44,215 nucleotides of DNA, from NCBI GenBank assembly GCA_947593355.1, contig CANQDO010000009.1, positions 1-44,215 on the forward strand, given 5' to 3'. Both the position numbers and the translations under genes were made by a program. This DNA is from an uncultured Clostridia bacterium (GTDB lineage: Bacteria > Bacillota > Clostridia > TANB77 > CAG-508). How positions within the stretch are numbered: position 1 is the first letter of the stretch; each line of letters starts with the position of its first letter. Below the pieces are notes generated by a model that was given only the letters and a program-made list of their open reading frames with translations, did no database searches and was not told where the DNA came from. This document shows, one piece after another, positions 1 through 6,939 of the stretch.

Positions 1-45
1 TGTTCCTTTACAAGATTGACATTCGATTACAATAGTCCGCTTCAT
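1..45 (-). CDS. Partial CDS, N-terminus of a small CxxC protein
   Basis: The first 15 codons of a gene run off the left edge and read M-K-R-T-I-V-I-E-C-Q-S-C-K-G-T. A strong AAGGAG lies 5 bases before the ATG at position 45. The C-x-x-C-x-G pattern resembles a DnaJ-like zinc-binding motif, but too little is present to name a family. Codon 3 is CGG and must be read as Arg to keep the frame open, unlike the four frameshift sites elsewhere in this window. A perfect palindrome lies in its upstream region (68-89). Confidence 0.6.
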   Translation of the reverse strand, partial: MKRTIVIECQSCKGT

Positions 46-67
46 AATGTCTCCTTATCCATTTTGT

Positions 68-89
68 TATTACTGAAATTTCAGTAATA
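68..89. promoter_or_regulatory. 22-bp perfect palindrome upstream of the partial CxxC gene, candidate operator
   Basis: The core ATTACTGAAATTTCAGTAAT (69-88) is its own reverse complement, and one more T/A pair extends it to 22 bp. It lies 23 bp before the ATG of the partial gene at 45, in its presumed promoter or leader. There is no loop and no T-run, so a dimeric repressor site is more likely than a terminator. The regulator is unknown. Confidence 0.45.
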
Positions 90-259
90 TATTTAAATGT
101 GGTACACTTATTATATTTCGCCGTACCCACGAATGCTATATATATTATATCATAATTTTACATAAAATTGCAAATTTTATTGACACTTCACGCATTTCAG
201 GTTATTCAGGTTCTACGACTATTGAAATTGAACCGAAATAAACATCCTACCATTTAAAT

Positions 260-1528
260 TTATCTATGATAATCTGCTTTATCATTTTCCCAAGAATTTG
301 GTTCATAAACCGTTCCAACAAAACATAATTCACCTGTATCTTTGTCCCTAATTATGTATAAGAATGGTTTATCTATTTTTATTTCTTTTGGTTTAATAGA
401 GTCATCAATTACGCTTTTGTCAGACATAACAAATGAAGTAACAGCTGCTGCTTTTATACCTTTCTCTGTAAAGTCAATATTTGCTTTATGCAAAGCATCA
501 CTAACAAATAATCCTTCAGTTGACATATTAGAAAAATCAGCTGAAATATCACTAAAAGCTTCTGTAATTCCTAAATTCATTAAATCATCTTTTAAATTTA
601 AGTCATAATCAAATGAAAATTTTGGTATTGAAATGTCTACTCCATATTCTGTTTTAGATGCTAAAGTTGATTTATTTATAATTTCATTAAAATCTTCTGT
701 TGTAAATTCTTTTATGTAATTTGTTAGATTGCTTTCTGGCATTATTGCAATAAATTCTAGTTGCATGTCATCATATTTTTCTAAATCCATTGTCAATGCT
801 GTTACATTGTTATCTTCATAATATGATACACTATCGCTTGTTGTTTCTTTGTGCATCATTGTTGCTGTTATATTGCTTCCTCCCTCTAAATTAAATTTTT
901 CTCCATAAGTTTTACTAGCATCAAAAGAATCTTCCCATTCCATATTGATAGCTAAGGCATTTATTAAAAGCATCTCTGTATTTGGATCTTGAACTATTTT
1001 ATCTTCTATCATATTTTTTATTATTCCTAAAGTCTTATTTTCAATCCATTTGTTTATATTATTAGCATTATTGAAAGAATCGTAATTTACTTCTGCGTTA
1101 TATTCGTCATTTAATATTTTTTTATAATCTTTTTTTACATAATTGGTGTAAGTATCTTTAATATATACCCCATTTGCTAAAGATAATATTTTATCAATGC
1201 TATTATATTTTGTTAAGCTTAAATTTTTTATTACATCTTCTATTTGAGATTTAGTAGTTCCACTTGCACCTTCATTTAGCATTTTTAGTGCATATTTTAT
1301 TGATAAAGGACTATAAATCATGTTTTGCTTTTTATTTTCCATTTTTAAAAATTGTAAAGAAAAATCAATATCAGCTTGTCCAATTTTATTTCTTTCTACT
1401 TCACTATTATTCTGGGTATTATTATTTAATATTATAATAGTTACTAAACCTAATATAATTGCCACTATTGCAATTAAAATTATTACTGTTGTTAATTTTA
1501 TTTTTATTTGCTTCTTATTTTCTTCCAT
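260..1528 (-). CDS. Serpin-family protein with N-terminal membrane anchor
   Basis: This 422-aa protein has one hydrophobic N-terminal segment (about residues 12-34), consistent with an uncleaved anchor or signal peptide, then a complete serpin fold. Recognisable elements are an early IYSPLSIKYALKML-like helix, a LLINALAINMEWEDSF strand, and the C-terminal KPFLYIIRDKDTGELCFVGTV signature. The reactive-centre hinge reads E-K-G-I-K-A-A-A-V-T, close to the inhibitory consensus except for Ile where Thr or Ser is usual at P14. A Lys-Ser pair about 14 residues beyond the hinge Gly could be the scissile bond. It is probably an extracellular serine or cysteine protease inhibitor. GGAGG lies about 10 bases before the ATG. 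Family assignment is firm; the target protease is unknown. Confidence 0.9.
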   Translation of the reverse strand: MEENKKQIKIKLTTVIILIAIVAIILGLVTIIILNNNTQNNSEVERNKIGQADIDFSLQFLKMENKKQNMIYSPLSIKYALKMLNEGASGTTKSQIEDVIKNLSLTKYNSIDKILSLANGVYIKDTYTNYVKKDYKKILNDEYNAEVNYDSFNNANNINKWIENKTLGIIKNMIEDKIVQDPNTEMLLINALAINMEWEDSFDASKTYGEKFNLEGGSNITATMMHKETTSDSVSYYEDNNVTALTMDLEKYDDMQLEFIAIMPESNLTNYIKEFTTEDFNEIINKSTLASKTEYGVDISIPKFSFDYDLNLKDDLMNLGITEAFSDISADFSNMSTEGLFVSDALHKANIDFTEKGIKAAAVTSFVMSDKSVIDDSIKPKEIKIDKPFLYIIRDKDTGELCFVGTVYEPNSWENDKADYHR

Positions 1529-1897
1529 TAATAAGATTCCTCCTTAAATATTATTTTGATTTGTCTCTAGCGCTTTATGTTACTTTTATTCCAGTATCAA
1601 TTACCTTTTGTCCTATAAATAAGCTCCCATGTATTTTTCTTTCCTCCTTTCATATATATAATTAGAACTTTCAATCCAAAGATTCATTAAATCTATATTA
1701 TTCATATTTTTCCAATCCCTTATTCTAATTATATTATTATCATAACATTATATTCAAAATATTACCACATATTGTTACTAATAATTTATCTTTTTTATTT
1801 TGGTTCTATAATATTAGTTTTGGTAGATAAAACTCCAACTATTGACATTGTAGCCTCTAGAGAAGTTACATTAAAATTGCATTAATTTCAAAAGCAA
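1529..1897. other. Intergenic region between serpin and tRNA operon
   Basis: The region holds the serpin ribosome binding site and probably its promoter. On the minus strand a 30-codon open frame (1613-1705, ATG with an AAGGGA upstream) could be a tiny gene or a remnant, but it matches nothing I recognise and is not annotated as a gene. The rest is AT-rich sequence without a clear feature. Confidence 0.4.
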
Positions 1898-1938
1898 AAA
1901 ACTCTGTATTTTAATTTTATCAACTAATACAGAGTTTT
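1898..1938 (-). terminator. Rho-independent terminator of the tRNA operon
   Basis: A 13-bp perfect stem (1898-1910 with 1926-1938, AAAACTCTGTATT) is followed on the minus strand by a T-run. It lies 7 bp beyond the 3' end of tRNA-Phe, the last gene of the tRNA operon. Confidence 0.85.
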
Positions 1939-1945
1939 ACTAAAA

Positions 1946-2021
1946 TGGTGGCTTGAAGTGGAATCGAACCACTGACACGGGGATTTTCAGTCCCCTGCTC
2001 TACCAACTGAGCTATCAAGCC
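1946..2021 (-). tRNA. tRNA-Phe (anticodon GAA)
   Basis: The 76-nt cloverleaf has acceptor stem GGCTTGA/TCAAGCC, discriminator A and an encoded CCA. The anticodon loop is CTGAAAA and the T-arm is GTTCGATTC-like. It is the last gene of a three-tRNA operon. Confidence 0.95.
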
Positions 2022-2051
2022 ATAATTAAAAAAAAGCCTTATAAATAAAAA

Positions 2052-2128
2052 TGGCGACCTGGAACGGGCTCGAACCGTCGACCTCTAGCGTGACAGGCTA
2101 GCGTTCTAACCAACTGAACTACCAGGCC
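2052..2128 (-). tRNA. tRNA-Asp (anticodon GTC)
   Basis: The 77-nt cloverleaf has acceptor GGCCTGG/CCAGGTC with one G-T wobble, discriminator G, encoded CCA and anticodon loop CTGTCAC. It lies between tRNA-Val and tRNA-Phe with short spacers. Confidence 0.95.
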
Positions 2129-2171
2129 ATAAATTAAAAAAATTTAGTTGCCTAAATTTTTTTATTTAAAA

Positions 2172-2247
2172 TGGTGGTCGCTATAGGGCTCGAACCTATG
2201 ACCCCCTGCTTGTAAGGCAGATGCTCTCCCAGCTGAGCTAAGCGACC
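2172..2247 (-). tRNA. tRNA-Val (anticodon TAC)
   Basis: The 76-nt cloverleaf has acceptor GGTCGCT/AGCGACC, discriminator A, encoded CCA and anticodon loop CTTACAA. It is the first gene of the operon, 19 bp downstream of a consensus promoter. Confidence 0.95.
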
Positions 2248-2266
2248 TTTTCTTTCGACGAAATTA

Positions 2267-2295
2267 AGTATACTAAATTTTCTCATAAATGTCAA
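2267..2295 (-). promoter_or_regulatory. Promoter of the tRNA Val-Asp-Phe operon
   Basis: On the minus strand a -35 TTGACA (2290-2295) and a -10 TATACT (2267-2272) are separated by exactly 17 bp. Confidence 0.85.
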
Positions 2296-2324
2296 TACTT
2301 ATTTAAAAAAATTATTTTTATTTG

Positions 2325-2390
2325 TGGGGACGGTTCCAAAATTCTAGAATTTTGGAACCGTCCCCAAATTCCGGAAATTTAGAACCGTCC
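2325..2390. repeat. GGGACG-type hairpin element 1
   Basis: Bases 2325-2366 are a perfect 42-bp palindrome with outer GGGGACGGTTCC and inner AAAATTCTAGAATTTT. A further single arm ending in GAACCGTCCC follows (to 2390), so the element looks like a hairpin plus a leftover half. It lies between the tRNA promoter and the promoter of the plus-strand gene at 2516. It belongs to the same family as elements at 4357, 9253, 15605, 16675 and 19125. Confidence 0.85.
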
Positions 2391-2404
2391 CTCTTAAACT
2401 TAGT

Positions 2405-2433
2405 TTGCAATTTTTTTAAAATTAAGATATAAT
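2405..2433 (+). promoter_or_regulatory. Promoter of the gene at 2516
   Basis: TTGCAA (2405-2410), a 17-bp spacer and a perfect TATAAT (2428-2433) predict a start near 2440 and a leader of about 75 bases. Confidence 0.8.
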
Positions 2434-2515
2434 ATATACGTTAATTTTTTTATCCTGTTTTACAGGCTAATGTATATACAATTGCAATAAAATAAATATT
2501 TTAAGGAGGTAATTT

Positions 2516-3136
2516 ATGCGTTCTAAAAATTATGGATGGTCAAATGTAAATTTGAATTTAACAAAAGAATTTAATGAAGGAAATTTTGAAAAGTTATTTG
2601 AATACGCTGATGCCAACAAGTTAAATTTAATGAATGTGTGGTTAAGAGGAGATGGGATTAGCATAAGAAATGTATTACGGCTTGGGACTTCCCTATTAAA
2701 TCATTTTCGCCTTAGCATTGCTTCAGGAGATTCCGAAAACTTAGCAGCATTTAAGTTAGGTGAATTATCTGGATATCTTGCATGTTTAAATTGTATTCAG
2801 CATGAAAACCACCAGAACGATTTTGCCAAAGATAAACTTGATTCAGCTAAATCTTGGTTGCCGGAAAATCCAACTTACTTTGAAGAAGTTATAAAATTGC
2901 TTTATAGTAATGGTATACTTTCCGCTCAAGAGTTATTAGATAAAGGATTTTCTTTTAATTTATCAGAATTAGAAATTGTTTTGCAAGCTTTAGTTGAAAA
3001 CCAGTTAGTTTTTTGCTCTAAACTTAATGACAATTATTATTCTATAGCTGATATGGGAATTCGATTAGCTCATCAATTAACTGATTTCAATGATAATTCT
3101 AAAAATTCTCACCAAAGTAGCACTGACAAGAAATAA
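2516..3136 (+). CDS. Uncharacterised 206-aa protein with possible C-terminal winged helix
   Basis: I do not recognise the family. AAGGAGG precedes the ATG at a good distance. Residues 1-110 are mostly helical and contain no obvious catalytic motif. The C-terminal part from about residue 125 (ILSAQELLDKGFSF, then ELEIVLQALVENQLVF) has the helix-helix-hairpin rhythm of a winged helix. There is no signal peptide or membrane segment, so it is probably cytoplasmic. It is monocistronic, with its own promoter and a shared terminator. It has an in-frame CGG codon (NVLRLG) that must be read as Arg. A DNA-binding or adaptor role is only an inference. Confidence 0.75.
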   Translation: MRSKNYGWSNVNLNLTKEFNEGNFEKLFEYADANKLNLMNVWLRGDGISIRNVLRLGTSLLNHFRLSIASGDSENLAAFKLGELSGYLACLNCIQHENHQNDFAKDKLDSAKSWLPENPTYFEEVIKLLYSNGILSAQELLDKGFSFNLSELEIVLQALVENQLVFCSKLNDNYYSIADMGIRLAHQLTDFNDNSKNSHQSSTDKK

Positions 3137-3173
3137 TTTTTAGGAATACTGTATTAGGTAATATTACAAAAAT

Positions 3174-3237
3174 AAATATGGAAATGGTATAAAAGAGTTT
3201 ATTTATAAGTTTAAACCTTTATACCATTTCCATATTT
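3174..3237. terminator. Bidirectional terminator between convergent genes
   Basis: Two perfect 20-bp arms (3174-3193 and 3218-3237, AAATATGGAAATGGTATAAA and its complement) are flanked by A and T tracts. The right arm abuts the stop codon of the minus-strand peptidase gene. It can serve both converging genes. Confidence 0.85.
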
Positions 3238-4287
3238 TTATTCTTGTGTAATTGGATCGATAATATCATATTTTCTCTCATAATCCTTTGTATCTTCATA
3301 TGCTTTATATACTTCCGACTTATTCTTTTTTAGAAAATCTATTATATTATATACATCAATCCAAATTTGGTTTACTCCTTCTTTTTGAGATTCATCAAAA
3401 ATTAATTGCATTCCAAAATGAAGATGCGGAACATTTATATTGTTTACATTTTCTTTAGCACTATAGCCTGTCATTCCTAAATATCCTATTACATCTCCAG
3501 CTTCTACTATTTTTCCTTCTTCCATATTTTTAGCATAAGGATGATCTTTCCTCAAATGAGCATAATAATAGTATCTTCTTCCATCTAAACTTCTTATTCC
3601 TATTCTCCAGCCACCATACTGATTCCACCCAAGTGCTTCTACAACACCTGTTTCTACTGCAATAATAGGCGTTCCTATAGAACCCATTAAGTCATTTCCT
3701 AAATGCACTCTTTTATATCCATAAGACCTAGATGCACCAAAATCATTATAATGGCTAAATCCATAATTTTTTGCTATTGGCAAAAAAGCCTTTATACCAT
3801 ATTTTTTCTTATAAGTTTTACTTCCATCACTATTTAACGTTTCAATTTCATAATCACCTATAAATTGGTTTAAAATTGCATCATAACTTTCAAAATAATA
3901 TGAATATAACTTCATATCTTTAGTAATTTCCTCTATGTGCTCCCCACTTCTTAATCTTTCTACTAAATTATCTAAATCTTTTTGTTTATATAAGCTAAAA
4001 TTTCCTCCATATTTAGCTGCCAAATATGCTAGTAATTCTATCCAATTTAACTTTACTTCTTCATTTTTATTATGAGAATCTATATCTAATTTTGATGTTT
4101 TCTCCATTAAATCTAAACTTACATTATACTCAACCCATTTTATATATTTTTTCTCTTCTTCTACCTTTTCCTCTTCACTATTAGCAAGCACACAATAAAT
4201 ACAAATTGAAATTAGTGCTAATACAATTAAACATATTGATATTATTTTTATTTTATTTTTTCTTATATTTATTGCTTTTAATAGCAT
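3238..4287 (-). CDS. Membrane-anchored M23 (LytM-type) peptidase
   Basis: The protein has one N-terminal transmembrane segment (about residues 14-36) and an extracytoplasmic C-terminal peptidase domain. First-site zinc ligands are visible in H-L-G-N-D (about residues 194-198) and the second in P-H-L-H-F (about 287-291). A conserved GTPIIAVETGVVEALGW and a YYYYAHL segment fit LytM/M23 endopeptidases, which cut peptidoglycan cross-links. The ATG at 4287 is preferred because AGGGG lies 5 bases upstream. The longer frame to 4305 would need a TTG without a ribosome site. The terminator is immediately downstream. Substrate and role in growth or sporulation cannot be read from the sequence. Confidence 0.85.
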   Translation of the reverse strand: MLLKAINIRKNKIKIISICLIVLALISICIYCVLANSEEEKVEEEKKYIKWVEYNVSLDLMEKTSKLDIDSHNKNEEVKLNWIELLAYLAAKYGGNFSLYKQKDLDNLVERLRSGEHIEEITKDMKLYSYYFESYDAILNQFIGDYEIETLNSDGSKTYKKKYGIKAFLPIAKNYGFSHYNDFGASRSYGYKRVHLGNDLMGSIGTPIIAVETGVVEALGWNQYGGWRIGIRSLDGRRYYYYAHLRKDHPYAKNMEEGKIVEAGDVIGYLGMTGYSAKENVNNINVPHLHFGMQLIFDESQKEGVNQIWIDVYNIIDFLKKNKSEVYKAYEDTKDYERKYDIIDPITQE

Positions 4288-4356
4288 TATTACCCCTACT
4301 TTCAATAAAACTTAAATCTATATATTCATATATATTCAGTTTTTACATTTTAATGC

Positions 4357-4582
4357 TAAACTATTAGGGACGGGGTTAAATAGTTTAACACTATAGCACT
4401 AAATTAATTTCAGCTAAACTAATAGGGACGTTGTTAAATAGTTTAGTAAACTTAAAATATAATTATAAGAATAAAAAATTAATACATATATACTAAACTA
4501 TTTAACAACGTCCCTATTAGTTTAGCTTATAGTATAAAAACATAAAAGTGTTAAACTATTTAACCCCGTCCCTTATAGTTTA
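4357..4582. repeat. GGGACG-type hairpin element 2, nested double inverted repeat
   Basis: An outer pair of 36-bp arms (4357-4392 and 4547-4582, one mismatch) encloses an inner pair of perfect 37-bp arms (4412-4448 and 4491-4527). Outer arms carry TAAACTAT..GGGACGGGGTTAAATAGTTTA; inner arms carry the variant GGGACGTTGTTAAATAGTTTA. The inner variant GTTG is matched by CAAC in the other arm, so pairing is kept. The element fills the gap between the M23 gene and the HU terminator. Confidence 0.85.
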
Positions 4583-4620
4583 AAAAAACACTTGATTAAC
4601 ATAGGTTAAACAAGTGCTTT
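4582..4620 (-). terminator. Rho-independent terminator of the HU gene
   Basis: On the minus strand AGCACTTG pairs with CAAGTGTT around a loop and is followed by TTTTTT. It lies about 48 bp beyond the HU stop codon and touches the outer arm of hairpin element 2. Confidence 0.8.
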
Positions 4621-4667
4621 CTCAATTTCTTGATATGAATTCATATATTTATATATTAACTCACAAA

Positions 4668-4946
4668 TTATTTTTTGTTTACTTCGTCTTTTAAAGCCTT
4701 TCCTGCTTTAAATACTGGAGCTTTAGAAGCTGGTATTTTTATTTCTTCTTTAGTTTGTGGGTTTCTTCCTTTTCTAGCTGCTCTCTTTCTTACTTCGAAA
4801 GAACCAAATCCAACTAGTTGAACTTTTTCTCCTTTTACTAAAGTTTGTCTTACAACATCAACAAAAGCGTTTAATGTTGCTTCAGCGTCTTTCTTTGTTT
4901 CTCCTGTTTTAGCTGCGATAGCTGCGATTAATTCAGATTTGTTCAT
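4668..4946 (-). CDS. hup: HU-type DNA-binding protein
   Basis: The 92-aa protein has the complete HU/IHF fold: [15 protein letters not shown] at the start, the [14 protein letters not shown] signature, then the DNA-wrapping arm [19 protein letters not shown] and a helical C-terminus. It bends and compacts chromosomal DNA as a dimer. AGGAGG is 10 bases before the ATG. A possible small open frame (4953-5117) ends inside this ribosome site. A terminator follows. Confidence 0.97.
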   Translation of the reverse strand: MNKSELIAAIAAKTGETKKDAEATLNAFVDVVRQTLVKGEKVQLVGFGSFEVRKRAARKGRNPQTKEEIKIPASKAPVFKAGKALKDEVNKK

Positions 4947-4952
4947 TTTAAA

Positions 4953-5117
4953 TTACCTCCTAATAAGATTCATATGTAGATTCTTTTTTTCATCTACTAC
5001 TAACATTATTCGCCAATGTTTTTCAAAATCCTTCTTTTTTTTCGTTTTTTCTTCTGATGAAACCTTTACCGCCGTATGTTTTCGTTTTTTCATTCCTTTT
5101 AAAGTCTTTTGTAGCAT
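4953..5117 (-). CDS. Possible small Lys-rich protein upstream of HU
   Basis: A 54-codon open frame starts at ATG 5117, just after the flippase stop codon, and ends in TAA inside the AGGAGGTAA of the HU ribosome site, which would couple the two. The product is strongly basic (M-K-K-R-K-H-T-A-V-K-V). No convincing ribosome site precedes the first ATG; AAAAGG is adjacent to the second ATG (codon 9). Poly-A-rich DNA easily produces such frames, so this is tentative. Confidence 0.25.
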   Translation of the reverse strand: MLQKTLKGMKKRKHTAVKVSSEEKTKKKKDFEKHWRIMLVVDEKKNLHMNLIRR

Positions 5118-5122
5118 GGGTT

Positions 5123-6697
5123 TCAGAGCTTTGCATACAGTCCCATATTTTCTAAAATTTTGTAAATTTTATTTCCGCAAGGAAGCATTAATATTTCTTC
5201 CATCGAGAATATTTTTAATATTAATATTGATAACATATACACAATAATTGCCACCACTATTGATATTATTATAGACAATTTTCCTATTCCTATGCCACAT
5301 AAAACTATAAAAGTACCATATGAGCACATTGACATCATTAATGTGGCAATAATAGGTTTTATAATAAATTTTGAAAAATTTAAATTTAATCTCAAATTTT
5401 TTCTTAATATGCAAAAACCAATTGTAAATGATATTGCATGGCATAATATTGTTCCAATAGATGCTCCTAGTATACCTATTTGACTTATTGGAATTAAAGT
5501 TAAATTTACAATAAGTTTCATACATACCCCTATTGATAATGCAACTGCAGGCGTAATTATTTTGCCTATTCCTTGTAATGCTCCATTTACTGTTTGCTCT
5601 AGAATCATAAATATTACTGAAATTGCACTTACACTAAATATAAGTGACCCTTCTGGTGCATTTGGAAATAATAATTCTAATATTTGTTTTGAAAATAATA
5701 TCATACCAACCACACATGGTAATCCTATTAGAAGCGTTATAAGCAATGAAAATGTTACTCTTTTTTGTATAGTTTTATCATCACCACTAGCTTTTGCTGA
5801 TGTTATTGATGGAACTAATGCGGTTGCAAATGCTATATTGAACGATAATGGCAATGATATTAAAGTATCTACTTTTCCACTTAATATTCCATATTGTTTT
5901 ATTGCCTTTTCTTCACTCATAAAAGTTTTTAATCCTCTTACTACTGTCATTGAATCTATATTTCTATTTATAGAACCTAATATTGCACTAAGTGACATTG
6001 GAATTGAAACAAATAGTATTTTTTTTACTGTTCCTAATAAGCTTCTGGTGCCATAATTTCTTGAAGAAACTATTTCCTTTCCTAATTCCTTTCTTCTTAT
6101 TGAATAATATATGTATAAATATAAAAAGCTTGCTAAAATTGCAAAAGTCGTTGCTAAATTTGCTCCTGCTGCCATTATAATAGTGTTACTTCCAGAACAT
6201 ATAGCTATAAATTCTACAATTAAAATTGTAAATACTGTTTTAAATATTTGTTCAATAACTTGTGAATTTGCAGTTGCCTGCATTGTTTCTCTTCCATTAA
6301 AAAATCCTCTAAATACTGATATTATTGTTACAAAAAATATTGCTGGAGATAGTGACACTAAACTTAACTCTGCTTCTGGGATTTGTAATAAGTTTTTTGA
6401 AATATACCCTGCACCGAAAAATAGTATTAACGTTCCGCATAAACCTATTACGGAAAATGTTGCTAAAGCTATTTTAAAAATTCTATGAGCACCCCTATAA
6501 TCTCCTTTTGCAGTTCTTTCAGAAACTAATTTTGCCACTGCATTTGGCACACCCGTAGATGATAACGTAAGTAGTAATGCATATATTGAAAAACCTGCAC
6601 TATATATTGCATTACCTTTGTCACCAAAGCCTTCTTTATTTGTTAAATACCACTTGTATATTAATCCTACAATTTTTATTAAAACCTGTGAAAACAT
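5123..6697 (-). CDS. SpoVB/MurJ-like polysaccharide (lipid II) flippase
   Basis: A 524-aa polytopic protein with about 14 hydrophobic segments, of the MOP/MATE-like polysaccharide transporter superfamily closest to SpoVB. Typical features are FSQVLIKIVGLIYKWYL near the start and the STGVPNAVAKLVSE motif. It likely flips a lipid-linked cell-wall or cortex precursor. The first ATG gives this frame, but ten conserved codons upstream (E-S-F-I-K-G-V-A-T-L) are in frame and belong to the family's normal N-terminus. No ATG, GTG or TTG precedes them. An extended Shine-Dalgarno AGGTGAT is correctly spaced for an ATT codon at 6754, so the true protein may start there. Confidence 0.88.
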   Translation of the reverse strand: MFSQVLIKIVGLIYKWYLTNKEGFGDKGNAIYSAGFSIYALLLTLSSTGVPNAVAKLVSERTAKGDYRGAHRIFKIALATFSVIGLCGTLILFFGAGYISKNLLQIPEAELSLVSLSPAIFFVTIISVFRGFFNGRETMQATANSQVIEQIFKTVFTILIVEFIAICSGSNTIIMAAGANLATTFAILASFLYLYIYYSIRRKELGKEIVSSRNYGTRSLLGTVKKILFVSIPMSLSAILGSINRNIDSMTVVRGLKTFMSEEKAIKQYGILSGKVDTLISLPLSFNIAFATALVPSITSAKASGDDKTIQKRVTFSLLITLLIGLPCVVGMILFSKQILELLFPNAPEGSLIFSVSAISVIFMILEQTVNGALQGIGKIITPAVALSIGVCMKLIVNLTLIPISQIGILGASIGTILCHAISFTIGFCILRKNLRLNLNFSKFIIKPIIATLMMSMCSYGTFIVLCGIGIGKLSIIISIVVAIIVYMLSILILKIFSMEEILMLPCGNKIYKILENMGLYAKL

Positions 6698-6751
6698 AAG
6701 AGTTGCTACACCCTTAATAAAGCTCTCTTTTCTTATTTTTTTATGTTTTAT

Positions 6752-6764
6752 AATTTTATCACCT
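6752..6764 (-). promoter_or_regulatory. AGGTGAT ribosome site preceding a candidate ATT start of the flippase gene
   Basis: On the minus strand AGGTGAT (extended anti-SD complement) is followed by AAA and then ATT (6754-6752), in frame with the flippase. An upstream in-frame TAA excludes a start further out. Confidence 0.45.
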
Positions 6765-6872
6765 GCTTTTTATTTAAAGTTCAGCAAAATATCAATTATA
6801 ACTTTTTTCATCATACTTGTTGTAAAATATAACTTTTTCTCTATACTTTTTATTAAAATTTGCTCAAAACAC

Positions 6873-6901
6873 TTGTAATTTTGGAGATTTTGTAAGATAA
6901 T
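6873..6901 (+). promoter_or_regulatory. Promoter of the coupling-protein gene
   Basis: TTGTAA (6873-6878), a 17-bp spacer and GATAAT (6896-6901) lie about 40 bp before the gene, in the divergent gap with the flippase. Confidence 0.55.
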
Positions 6902-6939
6902 ATATATGTATTATTATATATTTGAAAGCGGTGAAAATT

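Noticed and set aside
1613-1705. 30-codon minus-strand frame between serpin and tRNAs
   Set aside because: Short, no recognisable family, weak ribosome site; mentioned in the intergenic entry only.
4357-4582. CRISPR-like array from repeated TAAATAGTTTA units
   Set aside because: Repeats are inverted, few and unevenly spaced; no cas genes nearby.
5169-5525. 118-codon minus-strand frame
   Set aside because: Alternative frame inside the flippase gene; Asn/Tyr-rich artefact of AT-rich DNA.
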